A stretch of DNA of 34,742 nucleotides from the IMG/VR virus record IMGVR_UViG_3300032050_005727, positions 1 through 34,742 of that record; one strand, written 5' to 3'. The notes under the pieces were generated by a model that had not been told where the DNA came from, did not search any database, and worked only from the letters and a program-made list of their open reading frames with translations. The translations under genes and the position numbers were made by a program. The number at the start of each line of letters is the position of its first letter. The stretch's first letter is position 1. Positions 7,480 through 14,106 of the stretch are shown here, piece after piece. Origin of the DNA: a virus.

Positions 7480-7705
7480 TATTGTTGTAAGACACTTTGA
7501 CGAAAACATTGACCCTGTTGAGTTAATGTGGCATCGTGATCAAGAAGATCGTATTATTGAACCAGTTGAACCAACGGACTGGAAGTTTCAGCTAGACAAT
7601 CAGCTACCTACTTTAATCGACAAGCCGATATTTATTCCTAGGTATACGTGGCACCGTGCCATTAAAGGTACAGGCCCACTAAAAGTAAAAATAACGAAGC
7701 TGTGA
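7445..7705 (+). CDS. small beta-rich protein, cupin-like (tentative)
   Basis: The conserved part begins around 7481 (IVVRHFDENI) and continues WHRDQEDRIIEPVEPTDWKF, DNQLPTLIDKPIFIPRYTWH, RAIKGTGPLKVKI. The HRDxEDRxVE, IPxYTxHR and G-x-L-x-V-x-I pattern looks like a small double-stranded beta-helix (cupin) with histidines on two strands. The frame is open from an ATG at 7412, but that lies well inside the preceding gene; the ATG at 7445 gives 86 residues and is my choice, and a non-ATG start near 7481 is possible. It is coupled to the following gene by a GTGA overlap. The function is unknown and the fold is inferred. Confidence 0.6.
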   Translation: MRPYQEIKKESNIVVRHFDENIDPVELMWHRDQEDRIIEPVEPTDWKFQLDNQLPTLIDKPIFIPRYTWHRAIKGTGPLKVKITKL

Positions 7706-8292
7706 TCAAACTTACTAACATACTAACCGAAATGCTTCAAGAAGCTTGTTGGGACGGATATGAACAACAAGGCATGAAGAAGAAAGGTGACAAGATGGTT
7801 CCTAACTGTGTTAGAGTAAGTGAAGCCAAGAAGAAAAAGAAAGGAAAAATCAACCCTGCTTACTTGACAAAAGATGCAGCGGCAATGAAGAAAGAGATCG
7901 ACAGAGTTAAGAAGTTAAAGTCAGATGACCCTTCTGCTTATGGCAAATGGGAAGCTGATTATGCTGATAAAGCCAAGACCAAAAAGTATAAGACTAAGAA
8001 GAGTGCCGCTACTTCTGCTTACGAAAAAAGATTCGGTAAGAAGAATGAGGCAGAAGGACCAGGATCAATCCCTGAACCAGAGACTAAATTAGTTAGCCAA
8101 GATCCTCAGACTGGTAAAGTTAGTTGGGATGTTAGCTACGAGGTCAAGCCAAGAGAATTATATAAAAGAGTTGATGACCTAGTTAAGTTTTTAGAAAGAG
8201 CTAAAGGAAACCCTGAGTTAGATGGTATTAGACTTTCTCTAAGAAACCTTAGAGCTAAGATCAGTAGACTAATGACTCAAGGTAAATTGTAA
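7702..8292 (+). CDS. lysine-rich phage protein with CWDGY motif
   Basis: The 196-residue product starts at GTG in a GTGA overlap. The N-terminus (MIKLTNILTEMLQE, then A) is another short helix ending in L-Q-E|A, followed by CWDGYEQQGMKKKGDKMVPN and C, a motif I associate with marine T4-like phages. The middle is very basic (KKKKKGKINPAYLTKDAA and a K-rich KTKKYKTKKSAATSAYEKRF). The C-terminal ~65 residues are a cleaner domain (VSWDVSYEVKPRELYKRVDD and following helices). It has no enzyme motif. Charge and neighbourhood fit a DNA-associated internal or prohead protein, which is an inference. Confidence 0.7.
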   Translation: MIKLTNILTEMLQEACWDGYEQQGMKKKGDKMVPNCVRVSEAKKKKKGKINPAYLTKDAAAMKKEIDRVKKLKSDDPSAYGKWEADYADKAKTKKYKTKKSAATSAYEKRFGKKNEAEGPGSIPEPETKLVSQDPQTGKVSWDVSYEVKPRELYKRVDDLVKFLERAKGNPELDGIRLSLRNLRAKISRLMTQGKL

Positions 8293-8295
8293 ACT

Positions 8296-8574
8296 ATGAA
8301 GTTACACGAACTATTACATCAGTTGTTTGAAGAGAGGTTGAAGTTTCACCACTCTAATGCACCGGATGCAAAAGGTAAGTTTAGAAAGTTATCAGCAGAA
8401 AAGCTAGCTAACTGGTTGATTAGAACAAGAAAGAGCAACATGAGTAAAATCACAGGCTCTTTAAACCAACAAGCTAACTTTAATCGTAGAGAAGATCCTG
8501 CTTACGCAAGAAAGATGGACAGAACTCGTGAGATTGTTAAACGTAAACTTGACAAAAAGAAGAAGAAAAAATGA
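8296..8574 (+). CDS. small basic protein with SLNQQ motif
   Basis: The 92-residue product begins MKLHELLHQLFEE, a helix with an L-F-E|E site, then continues with a basic conserved part (LSAEKLANWLIRTRKSNMSK, ITGSLNQQANFNRREDPAYA) and ends in a lysine tail (KLDKKKKKK). I recall the S-L-N-Q-Q, N-R, D-P-x-Y-A pattern in marine phage proteins of unknown function. The poly-lysine codons provide an A-rich tract immediately before the ATG of the next gene (ATGA overlap), which may act in its initiation given the lack of a Shine-Dalgarno sequence. DNA binding is plausible. Confidence 0.65.
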   Translation: MKLHELLHQLFEERLKFHHSNAPDAKGKFRKLSAEKLANWLIRTRKSNMSKITGSLNQQANFNRREDPAYARKMDRTREIVKRKLDKKKKKK

Positions 8575-8861
8575 TCAACAATATAGATATATTAAAGCAG
8601 ATACTACTTCGTGAATACGATGCTGAAGTAGAAAAGGCACTTGCAAACAAGGCTAAAGCTACTAAGATATCTAAGTCAATACTTAAAAGTGTATATGCAA
8701 AAGGTCTAGCTGCTTGGAAAACTGGTCACCGCCCTGGTGTTGGTCAACATCAATGGGCAATGGGCCGAGTTAATTCATTTGTAACTGGTAAAGGTGGTGC
8801 TAGAAAAGTTGACGCTAAGTTGTGGAAAAGAGCAAGTAAATCAAAGAAAAAGAAAAAATAA
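8571..8861 (+). CDS. DUF5824-like basic protein
   Basis: The 96-residue product has an N-terminal helix (MINNIDILKQILLRE, then Y; L-R-E site), then VYAKGLAAWKTGHRPGVGQH and QWAMGRVNSFVTG, close to the pattern (RGxxAxxxSHRPGxxxxxWAMARVNSF) of the DUF5824 family found in T4-like and other marine phages. It ends in RASKSKKKKK. No activity is known for the family. The conserved W, H-R-P-G and R-V-N-S-F residues suggest a compact nucleic-acid or protein binding module. It is coupled by ATGA to the gene before it. Confidence 0.7.
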   Translation: MINNIDILKQILLREYDAEVEKALANKAKATKISKSILKSVYAKGLAAWKTGHRPGVGQHQWAMGRVNSFVTGKGGARKVDAKLWKRASKSKKKKK

Positions 8862-8862
8862 T

Positions 8863-9603
8863 ATGAACAACCTATCATTTTTCAAGGCGCTTCTCATGAA
8901 AGAAATTGATGAAGAGCTTAAAGGTGGACAAAAGAAGTTAGATGTAGCTGAGCCTAAAGGTAAAATTACTGCTGCTGACTTCAAAGCTCTTCGTGCTAAG
9001 AAAGGTATGAAGAAAGAAGCAGCTCCAATTAAACAAGATATTTACGGTGAAGATCCTAACCTAGATGTTTATGCTGATAAAGATATTCCAGGACAAGGAA
9101 TGACAGAAGGTGGTGATCATGAAGTATCAATGGCACACAATAGCCTTGAGTCTATTATCAAAAGTGCAATGGAACTTAAGATGAAGCTAGGTAATGATGA
9201 GCGTAATATCCCAGGCTGGATTCAAGATCATATTACAAATGCTGAGAACTATATTGATCAAGCTGCTCAAGGTTTTCATGAACTATCTCATGATGATCAA
9301 GAAGGCGAGCATGATGTTAATGAACTTCCAAATGGTACAGAAGAAGAGCCTGTAGATGATATGACTCTACAAGGTATGATGGAAGATTTGTTTGAAGCAA
9401 AGAAGAAGCCTTCTGCTGGTTTATCAAAGAAGCAAAAGTCAACTATTGCCAAGAAAGCAAAAGCTGGTAAAGATATCGGTAAGAAAGGCAAAGGCTTTGA
9501 AATGATCGCTAAAAAAGCCGCTAAAAAATACGGTTCAAAAGAAAGAGGACAAGCTGTAGCTGCCGCCGCAATGTGGAAAAGCGCTGCTAAAAAAGCAAAA
9601 TAA
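8863..9603 (+). CDS. acidic-middle, lysine-rich-tail protein (possible internal/prohead protein)
   Basis: The 246-residue product starts at the ATG at 8863; the in-frame extension to 8794 lies inside the previous gene. The N-terminal helix is MNNLSFFKALLMKEIDEE. The middle (residues ~60-180) is acidic, with a conserved-looking GGDHEVSMAHNSLESIIKSA and WIQDHITNAENYIDQAAQGF helical region. The C-terminus is strongly basic (AGLSKKQKSTIAKKAKAG, then KKYGSKERGQAVAAAAMWKS), a tail I recall on several marine phage proteins. The bipolar charge and N-terminal signal-like helix fit a core protein packed with DNA, but no function is established. Confidence 0.65.
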   Translation: MNNLSFFKALLMKEIDEELKGGQKKLDVAEPKGKITAADFKALRAKKGMKKEAAPIKQDIYGEDPNLDVYADKDIPGQGMTEGGDHEVSMAHNSLESIIKSAMELKMKLGNDERNIPGWIQDHITNAENYIDQAAQGFHELSHDDQEGEHDVNELPNGTEEEPVDDMTLQGMMEDLFEAKKKPSAGLSKKQKSTIAKKAKAGKDIGKKGKGFEMIAKKAAKKYGSKERGQAVAAAAMWKSAAKKAK

Positions 9604-9605
9604 GA

Positions 9606-11135
9606 ATGCCTGTGTCACAGCACGATATATTAAAGACTATACTCTTACAAGAGTTAGATAGGATGGAGCCTGAAACATCTACGTTTGAGGATGATCCTAT
9701 GCAGTTTATATTGAGAAAGTATGCTGGTCTTAAGAAGACTCTCGAGTACTTAATGACTCCTTCATTTGAAGAGTATATTACTGGCATTTATGTAGTGGCC
9801 CCTAAGCCTACAACATTCAAGATCGTACTTCATAATGGCCAGATATTCTTTTTACAATTCATGGGCAAAGCTTATGAAGCCACTGTAGAAGGAAAGAGAT
9901 ACTATTTGATGGCAATTGGTGAGAAAGAAAGATGCATGGTTGCTATCTCTAGACTATTAAGATTTGGTAGCCCATTGAAAACTAAAGGACCTGAAGGTGC
10001 AGAACAAGCTCCGGCAGGTGGACCAGATGAAGAAGCAGGGCCAACACCTCCGTCAGAAAAACCAGCCGCAGGCGAAGAAGGTGGAGAAGAGGAATTGACA
10101 GAAGCGACTATATTAGAAGCTATACTAAAAGAAGCCGATACAGACAAAGCCACTTTATTTGAATCAGCACTTGTATATGCTTGGTACAAATTAAACAATC
10201 TACCGGTTCCAAAAGATGCAATACTACCAGAAGAGTTAACTAAACTAAAGTCTAACAAGAACATGGTAGAAAAAGCAGGCCAAGCTATCATTGATTTAGA
10301 TCTAGTTGGAGGAAATTCTGCTAAAGCTATTGGTCGTACTGGTGACAGTATAGATACTACTGAATTTTGGAAAAGTCAAGGAGCTACTAATAAGACTTCT
10401 AAGACTGATGTTGTTTTAGGAGACAAGAAGATATCTGTAAAAGTAGGTAACTCTCAACTAATGTCTGGAGGTAAAAATGAATCTCTAGCTACTTTTTATG
10501 CTGCCGCAAAAAAGGTACCAAACATATTGAATACAAAAGAGGCTAAAGCTGTATTAGATACATTTGACAAGTTTGTTGAAGTAGGATATACCAAGTCTGG
10601 AGGAGTTGAAGCTGGTTTAAAGTCTGGTAAAGACAAAGTGTTGTCTGCTGGAGATAAAGCACATAAAGAAATGGCTGGCAAACTAGAGGAACTATTTAAC
10701 AAAAGCCCAGAATTTAAAATAGCGTTTGCTCAAGAAGCAATGTCAGGATATGAAAAGTTTGGCCCAAATAGTATAGGATCCGCTGACTATGTTCTTTCTA
10801 CTAACCCTGACTTTTCTAATGCTAAACTGCACTCTACTAAAGACAAAGGGTACGCAGCTAAAATAGCTGATCAAATGAAACTAACTGTTAGATTCAAATC
10901 TTCTTCTGAAAAGCTAAAAGGAGAAAAAACAGGTAGATATAGATTCTGGAGTGTTGTTTCACTGATATCAGACCCGACAAAACTTAAAGAAGGTGTAATG
11001 GATACTATAAAGTCATATATCTCTAAAGTAAGAGACTTTATTGATAACGGGGTTTATTCTTTGACTAAGTTTGTAATGGGTGACACTTTACAAGATGATG
11101 ATATCAAGATAGATAACAACATCGATTTTAGCTAA
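9606..11135 (+). CDS. two-domain protein with nuclease-like C-terminal domain
   Basis: The 509-residue product begins MPVSQHDILKTILLQE then L, an N-terminal helix with L-Q-E. Residues ~25-125 form a mixed domain (FILRKYAGLKKTLEYLMTPS, IFFLQFMGKAYEATVEGKRY). A Pro/Glu/Gly-rich linker occupies ~128-162. The second half contains KTDVVLGDKKISVKVGNSQL then MSGGKNESLATFYAA, with D268 and S277-V-K279 arranged like the D...(E/S)xK core of restriction-endonuclease-like folds. A catalytic role is uncertain because the expected acidic residue before K is Ser. Its neighbourhood among packaged-type proteins raises the possibility of a virion-borne or packaging-related DNA-acting protein. Confidence 0.6.
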   Translation: MPVSQHDILKTILLQELDRMEPETSTFEDDPMQFILRKYAGLKKTLEYLMTPSFEEYITGIYVVAPKPTTFKIVLHNGQIFFLQFMGKAYEATVEGKRYYLMAIGEKERCMVAISRLLRFGSPLKTKGPEGAEQAPAGGPDEEAGPTPPSEKPAAGEEGGEEELTEATILEAILKEADTDKATLFESALVYAWYKLNNLPVPKDAILPEELTKLKSNKNMVEKAGQAIIDLDLVGGNSAKAIGRTGDSIDTTEFWKSQGATNKTSKTDVVLGDKKISVKVGNSQLMSGGKNESLATFYAAAKKVPNILNTKEAKAVLDTFDKFVEVGYTKSGGVEAGLKSGKDKVLSAGDKAHKEMAGKLEELFNKSPEFKIAFAQEAMSGYEKFGPNSIGSADYVLSTNPDFSNAKLHSTKDKGYAAKIADQMKLTVRFKSSSEKLKGEKTGRYRFWSVVSLISDPTKLKEGVMDTIKSYISKVRDFIDNGVYSLTKFVMGDTLQDDDIKIDNNIDFS

Positions 11136-11189
11136 AATAAATTTTTTTCTTTCAACTTTTTTTTGTATATTTAGCCATAAACGCAAATT
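11136..11189 (+). promoter_or_regulatory. T-rich intergenic region with TAnnTTTG-like promoter
   Basis: This AT-rich gap contains two T-runs and TATATTTAG at 11166-11174, similar to the -7 TAnnTTTG box of Bacteroidota with one extra base. Its architecture resembles the start of the window (22-53). It probably drives the small gene at 11190. No clear -33 element is visible. Confidence 0.35.
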
Positions 11190-11441
11190 ATGGCAAGAAA
11201 AGACCATTTATACCGTACTATAAGGACTATTGAAGGGATTGTATTTCACCTCTACGAAGACGACAAAGGGGTGATTAGACCTCACTCTACAAAAGGACCT
11301 GCAGTAGAATACCCTAAGTCTGAAGGAAAATCAGACGAATACTTCATTTTTGGCATCAAATATGATTATGACAAGTGGCTAGAACTGTCTAGACCATTCC
11401 GTAAGGCCCTGACCGTAAATAAGGACGATTTAGTTGAATGA
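11190..11441 (+). CDS. small hypothetical protein, 83 residues
   Basis: A short soluble protein (ARKDHLYRTIRTIEGIVFHL, then GKSDEYFIFGIKYDYDKWLE). I recall the YFI-G-KY-YDKWLELSRP pattern in T4-like phages but know no function. It has no cysteine, signal peptide or membrane segment; the pattern suggests a small beta-sheet followed by helix. It is preceded by its own promoter-like gap and followed by the third recurrent ATATTTAT motif, so it may be a single-gene unit expressed at a different time from its neighbours. Confidence 0.65.
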   Translation: MARKDHLYRTIRTIEGIVFHLYEDDKGVIRPHSTKGPAVEYPKSEGKSDEYFIFGIKYDYDKWLELSRPFRKALTVNKDDLVE

Positions 11442-11444
11442 TAA

Positions 11445-11453
11445 ATATTTATA
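11445..11453 (+). promoter_or_regulatory. late-promoter-like motif copy 3 (ATATTTATA)
   Basis: The motif lies in a 12-bp palindrome, ATAAATATTTAT, four bases after the upstream stop and 15 nt before the ATG at 11469. It contains TATTTATA, the exact reverse complement of the T4 late box TATAAATA, and is followed by AGTAAA as in copy 2. It starts the packaging block. Confidence 0.45.
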
Positions 11454-11468
11454 AGTAAATGAGCAGAG

Positions 11469-11825
11469 ATGTCATTTAACTTAGAAAAATATTTAACCGA
11501 AAACAATCTCACTATCATTTCCAAGATCAGAGAAGACGTTGGAGATGACGAGACTGGACCATCCAAGGCGGACCTTAAGAAGACCGACAAGGATTTTAGA
11601 GACCTTTACAAGAAGAAGGCTCAATACGCTGAACTTCAAAAGAAAGTAAAAGCGATACTATCAAAACACGCTGTAAAAGCACCAGACGGTTCTTTGAAAC
11701 TTAAAGACGTGGCTGCCTACAAGAAAGAAGTAGGTAATATGCCAGATCAACTTAAGCTATTGAAGCAGCAGATTCAACAACTTGAAACACCTGAAACTGA
11801 CACAGATGAAGAACCAATGGACTAA
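11469..11825 (+). CDS. small charged helical protein upstream of terminase
   Basis: The 118-residue product has an N-terminal MSFNLEKYLTE (L-T-E|N) and a second site KIRE|D at residue 22. The remainder is highly charged and helical (KADLKKTDKDFRDLYKKKAQ, then KLLKQQIQQLETPETDTDEE) with an acidic end. I do not recognise it. Size, helical content and position two genes before the large terminase make a small terminase subunit conceivable, but no helix-turn-helix is evident and the resemblance to the other targeting-type N-termini points instead to a virion protein. It overlaps the next gene by 20 nt. Confidence 0.6.
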   Translation: MSFNLEKYLTENNLTIISKIREDVGDDETGPSKADLKKTDKDFRDLYKKKAQYAELQKKVKAILSKHAVKAPDGSLKLKDVAAYKKEVGNMPDQLKLLKQQIQQLETPETDTDEEPMD

Positions 11826-12504
11826 GATAGGCTTTATAGCTATTGCTATTATAGCTTTGTGGTGGATATTCATTCAAAAAGGCTGTAGCCCAGAGTTTGA
11901 TACTAAACCATACGAACACAAGATCGACTCTCTAGAAAATAGAATCGATTCTATCAAACAAGAGAACGATAGTCTAGAAGCTGGTATACAATATCTTGAA
12001 GAGACTAACACATACTTAACTGATCGTGTTGATGGTCTAAAAGATAAAGTAGCTATTCTAAAAGATGATCTTAAAGACGCTGAGAAAGCATTAGTGTATA
12101 CGCCTACACAAGTAGACAGCTTCTTTATGTTTCAATATCCAGTACAGTTTGCTAGCTTAAGTGAAGATACAACACATCTTCCTTTAGAAGTATCTAAGCA
12201 GATTGTTGTTGATGTTAAACAACTTGGTATTAGTAAAGAAGTAATCAAGTTTCAAGACAGCACTATCTTAGGGCTTGATACTCTAGTTAAGAACAAAGAC
12301 AAGATTATCATCGATCTTAGAAAGAAAGAAGAAAATTATATCGCTATTGATAAAGACCGTGTTGAGCAAGGCAAAAACTATCAAATACAAATTGATGGTT
12401 TGAAGAAAGAAGTTAGTAAGAAGAATTGGAAACTCAAGATGGGTAAGTTTGAAAAGGTTATAATCGGAGTTGCAGGCTTAGCCGCTGGCATACTCATAAA
12501 ATAA
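11806..12504 (+). CDS. two-ended membrane protein with coiled coil (spanin-like topology)
   Basis: The 232-residue product starts at the ATG at 11806 (MKNQWTKIG); an extension to 11782 is possible but only overlaps the previous gene more. Residues 8-23 are one hydrophobic helix followed by QKGC with C27. Residues ~36-100 are a heptad-rich coiled coil (DSLENRIDSIKQENDSLEAG), with a further charged helix to ~215, and the last ~14 residues (VIIGVAGLAAGIL) are hydrophobic. A membrane anchor at each end with a coiled coil between is the topology of a unimolecular spanin, which fuses inner and outer membranes at lysis. However, QKGC is not a canonical lipobox, so the N-terminus may simply be an inner-membrane anchor. 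Confidence 0.6.
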   Translation: MKNQWTKIGFIAIAIIALWWIFIQKGCSPEFDTKPYEHKIDSLENRIDSIKQENDSLEAGIQYLEETNTYLTDRVDGLKDKVAILKDDLKDAEKALVYTPTQVDSFFMFQYPVQFASLSEDTTHLPLEVSKQIVVDVKQLGISKEVIKFQDSTILGLDTLVKNKDKIIIDLRKKEENYIAIDKDRVEQGKNYQIQIDGLKKEVSKKNWKLKMGKFEKVIIGVAGLAAGILIK

Positions 12505-12507
12505 AAT

Positions 12508-14100
12508 ATGTCTGAACAACAGAGCATAAAAGAGAAGATTAAAGAGGAGTTTGTCAAATGTGCAACGGATCCTGTATACTTCATGAAGAAGTACTATATG
12601 ATCCAGCACCCTTTAAAAGGTAGACAATTCTTTAATCTTTATCCGTTTCAAGAGAAGGTTTTAAAACTGTTTCAAAAGCACGACTATTCTATAATCAATA
12701 AGTCGAGACAGTTAGGTATCTCTACTCTTGTGTCTGCTTATTCATTATGGTTGATGTTGTTCAATAAAGATAAGAACGTTCTTGTTATTGCTACTAAGCA
12801 AGATACTGCCAAGAACATGGTAACAAAGGTAAGATTTGCTTATCAGAACTTGCCAACTTGGTTAAAGATAGGAACGTCTGAAGATAATAGGTTGAGCTTA
12901 AAGCTTGCGAATGGTTCACAGATAAAAGCTGTTTCTGCAGCCGGTGACTCTGGACGTTCTGAAGCTGTATCTCTACTAGTTATAGATGAGGCTGCGTTTA
13001 TCGATAGAATTGAAGAGATATTCACAGCGGCTCAACAAACACTTGCGACTGGTGGTGGTTGTATAGCATTATCTACTCCTAATGGTGTAGGTAACTGGTT
13101 TCACAAGACTTATCTAGCAGCGCAAGAACAACAAAACAGGTTTTTACCTATATCTCTACCTTGGACAGTTCACCCTGAACGTGATCAAACATGGCGTGAA
13201 GAACAAGATAGAACATTAGGTAAACGAAATGCGGCTCAAGAGTGTGATTGTGACTTTGCAACTTCTGGTAATACTGTTATAGAGCCAGAGGTTCTAACGT
13301 GGTATGAACAGAATATGATCTCTGAGCCAATTGAAAGAAGAGGTCTTGACAAAGCTTTATGGATGTGGGAATATCCTGATCCTTTAAAGTATTATGCAGT
13401 TGTAGCTGACGTGGCTAGAGGAGATGGAAATGACTACTCTGCATTTCATGTTATAGACGTTGAAACAGTAACACAAGTTGCTGAGTTCAAGTCACAAATT
13501 GATACGAGAGAATATGCGAATGTGCTACTAAGCACAGCCGCTGAATATAATAACGCTCTACTAGTTGTTGAAAATGCAAACATTGGTTGGGATGTTATAC
13601 AAACGATATTAGAAAGAGGTTATACAAACGTTCACTATAGTTACAAACAAGACCAGTCAATGGACTTTACTAAATATGTAGACAGGTTTAATACACAGAC
13701 AGGATTGGTGCCTGGCTTCTCAATGACAGAGAAAACTAGGCCTCTTGCTGTAGAGAAGATGAGAGACTTCTTAGAGAATAAAGTAGCAACGATTAGATCA
13801 ATCAGGCTACTTGAAGAACTGAGAGTCTTCATTTGGAAAAATGGCAAAGCGCAAGCGATGCAGAGTTATAATGATGACCTTGTCATGAGTTTTGCTATCG
13901 GAGCTTATCTAAGAGAGACAAGCCTTAGATATAGAAAGACAGCAGAAAGCTTGACATACGCTGCATTAAACAGCTTTACTAGAACACAAGACAATAGTAT
14001 TGCTTATAATGCAAACAACCAGTACAATCAAAACCCGTGGAGTATGAACATAAATACACCACAAGGTGGCGAAGCACAAGACTTAACTTGGTTAATATAA
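12508..14100 (+). CDS. 17: terminase large subunit (gp17-like)
   Basis: The 530-residue product is the ATP-driven DNA packaging motor and headful nuclease, docked on the portal. The ATPase domain shows the T4-type Walker A variant SRQLGIST near residue 66 and Walker B LLVIDEAAF near 157-165, followed by the coupling motif ALSTPNG near 190. The C-terminal RNase H-like nuclease domain begins near residue 297 with VVADVARGDGNDYSAFHVID and includes the later VVENANIGWD and YNDDLVMSFAIGAYL acidic motifs. Length is slightly below T4 gp17 (610). It starts 3 nt after the spanin-like gene and is followed after 6 nt by the portal gene. No small terminase is recognisable next to it. Confidence 0.97.
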   Translation: MSEQQSIKEKIKEEFVKCATDPVYFMKKYYMIQHPLKGRQFFNLYPFQEKVLKLFQKHDYSIINKSRQLGISTLVSAYSLWLMLFNKDKNVLVIATKQDTAKNMVTKVRFAYQNLPTWLKIGTSEDNRLSLKLANGSQIKAVSAAGDSGRSEAVSLLVIDEAAFIDRIEEIFTAAQQTLATGGGCIALSTPNGVGNWFHKTYLAAQEQQNRFLPISLPWTVHPERDQTWREEQDRTLGKRNAAQECDCDFATSGNTVIEPEVLTWYEQNMISEPIERRGLDKALWMWEYPDPLKYYAVVADVARGDGNDYSAFHVIDVETVTQVAEFKSQIDTREYANVLLSTAAEYNNALLVVENANIGWDVIQTILERGYTNVHYSYKQDQSMDFTKYVDRFNTQTGLVPGFSMTEKTRPLAVEKMRDFLENKVATIRSIRLLEELRVFIWKNGKAQAMQSYNDDLVMSFAIGAYLRETSLRYRKTAESLTYAALNSFTRTQDNSIAYNANNQYNQNPWSMNINTPQGGEAQDLTWLI

Positions 14101-14106
14101 TATAAA

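Noticed and set aside
7628-7636. ATATTTATT inside the cupin-like gene
   Set aside because: It lies within coding sequence, 65 nt before a GTG start that is already coupled by overlap; it could be an internal promoter but is not at a gene junction like the other copies.
8794-8862. N-terminal extension of the 8863 gene
   Set aside because: It lies within the DUF5824-like gene; the ATG at 8863 gives the expected helix-type N-terminus.
9902-10291. 129-codon open frame on the minus strand
   Set aside because: It is antisense to the linker and nuclease-like region of the 9606 gene, is Ser/Ala/Pro-rich as expected from reading that sequence backwards, and has no motif.
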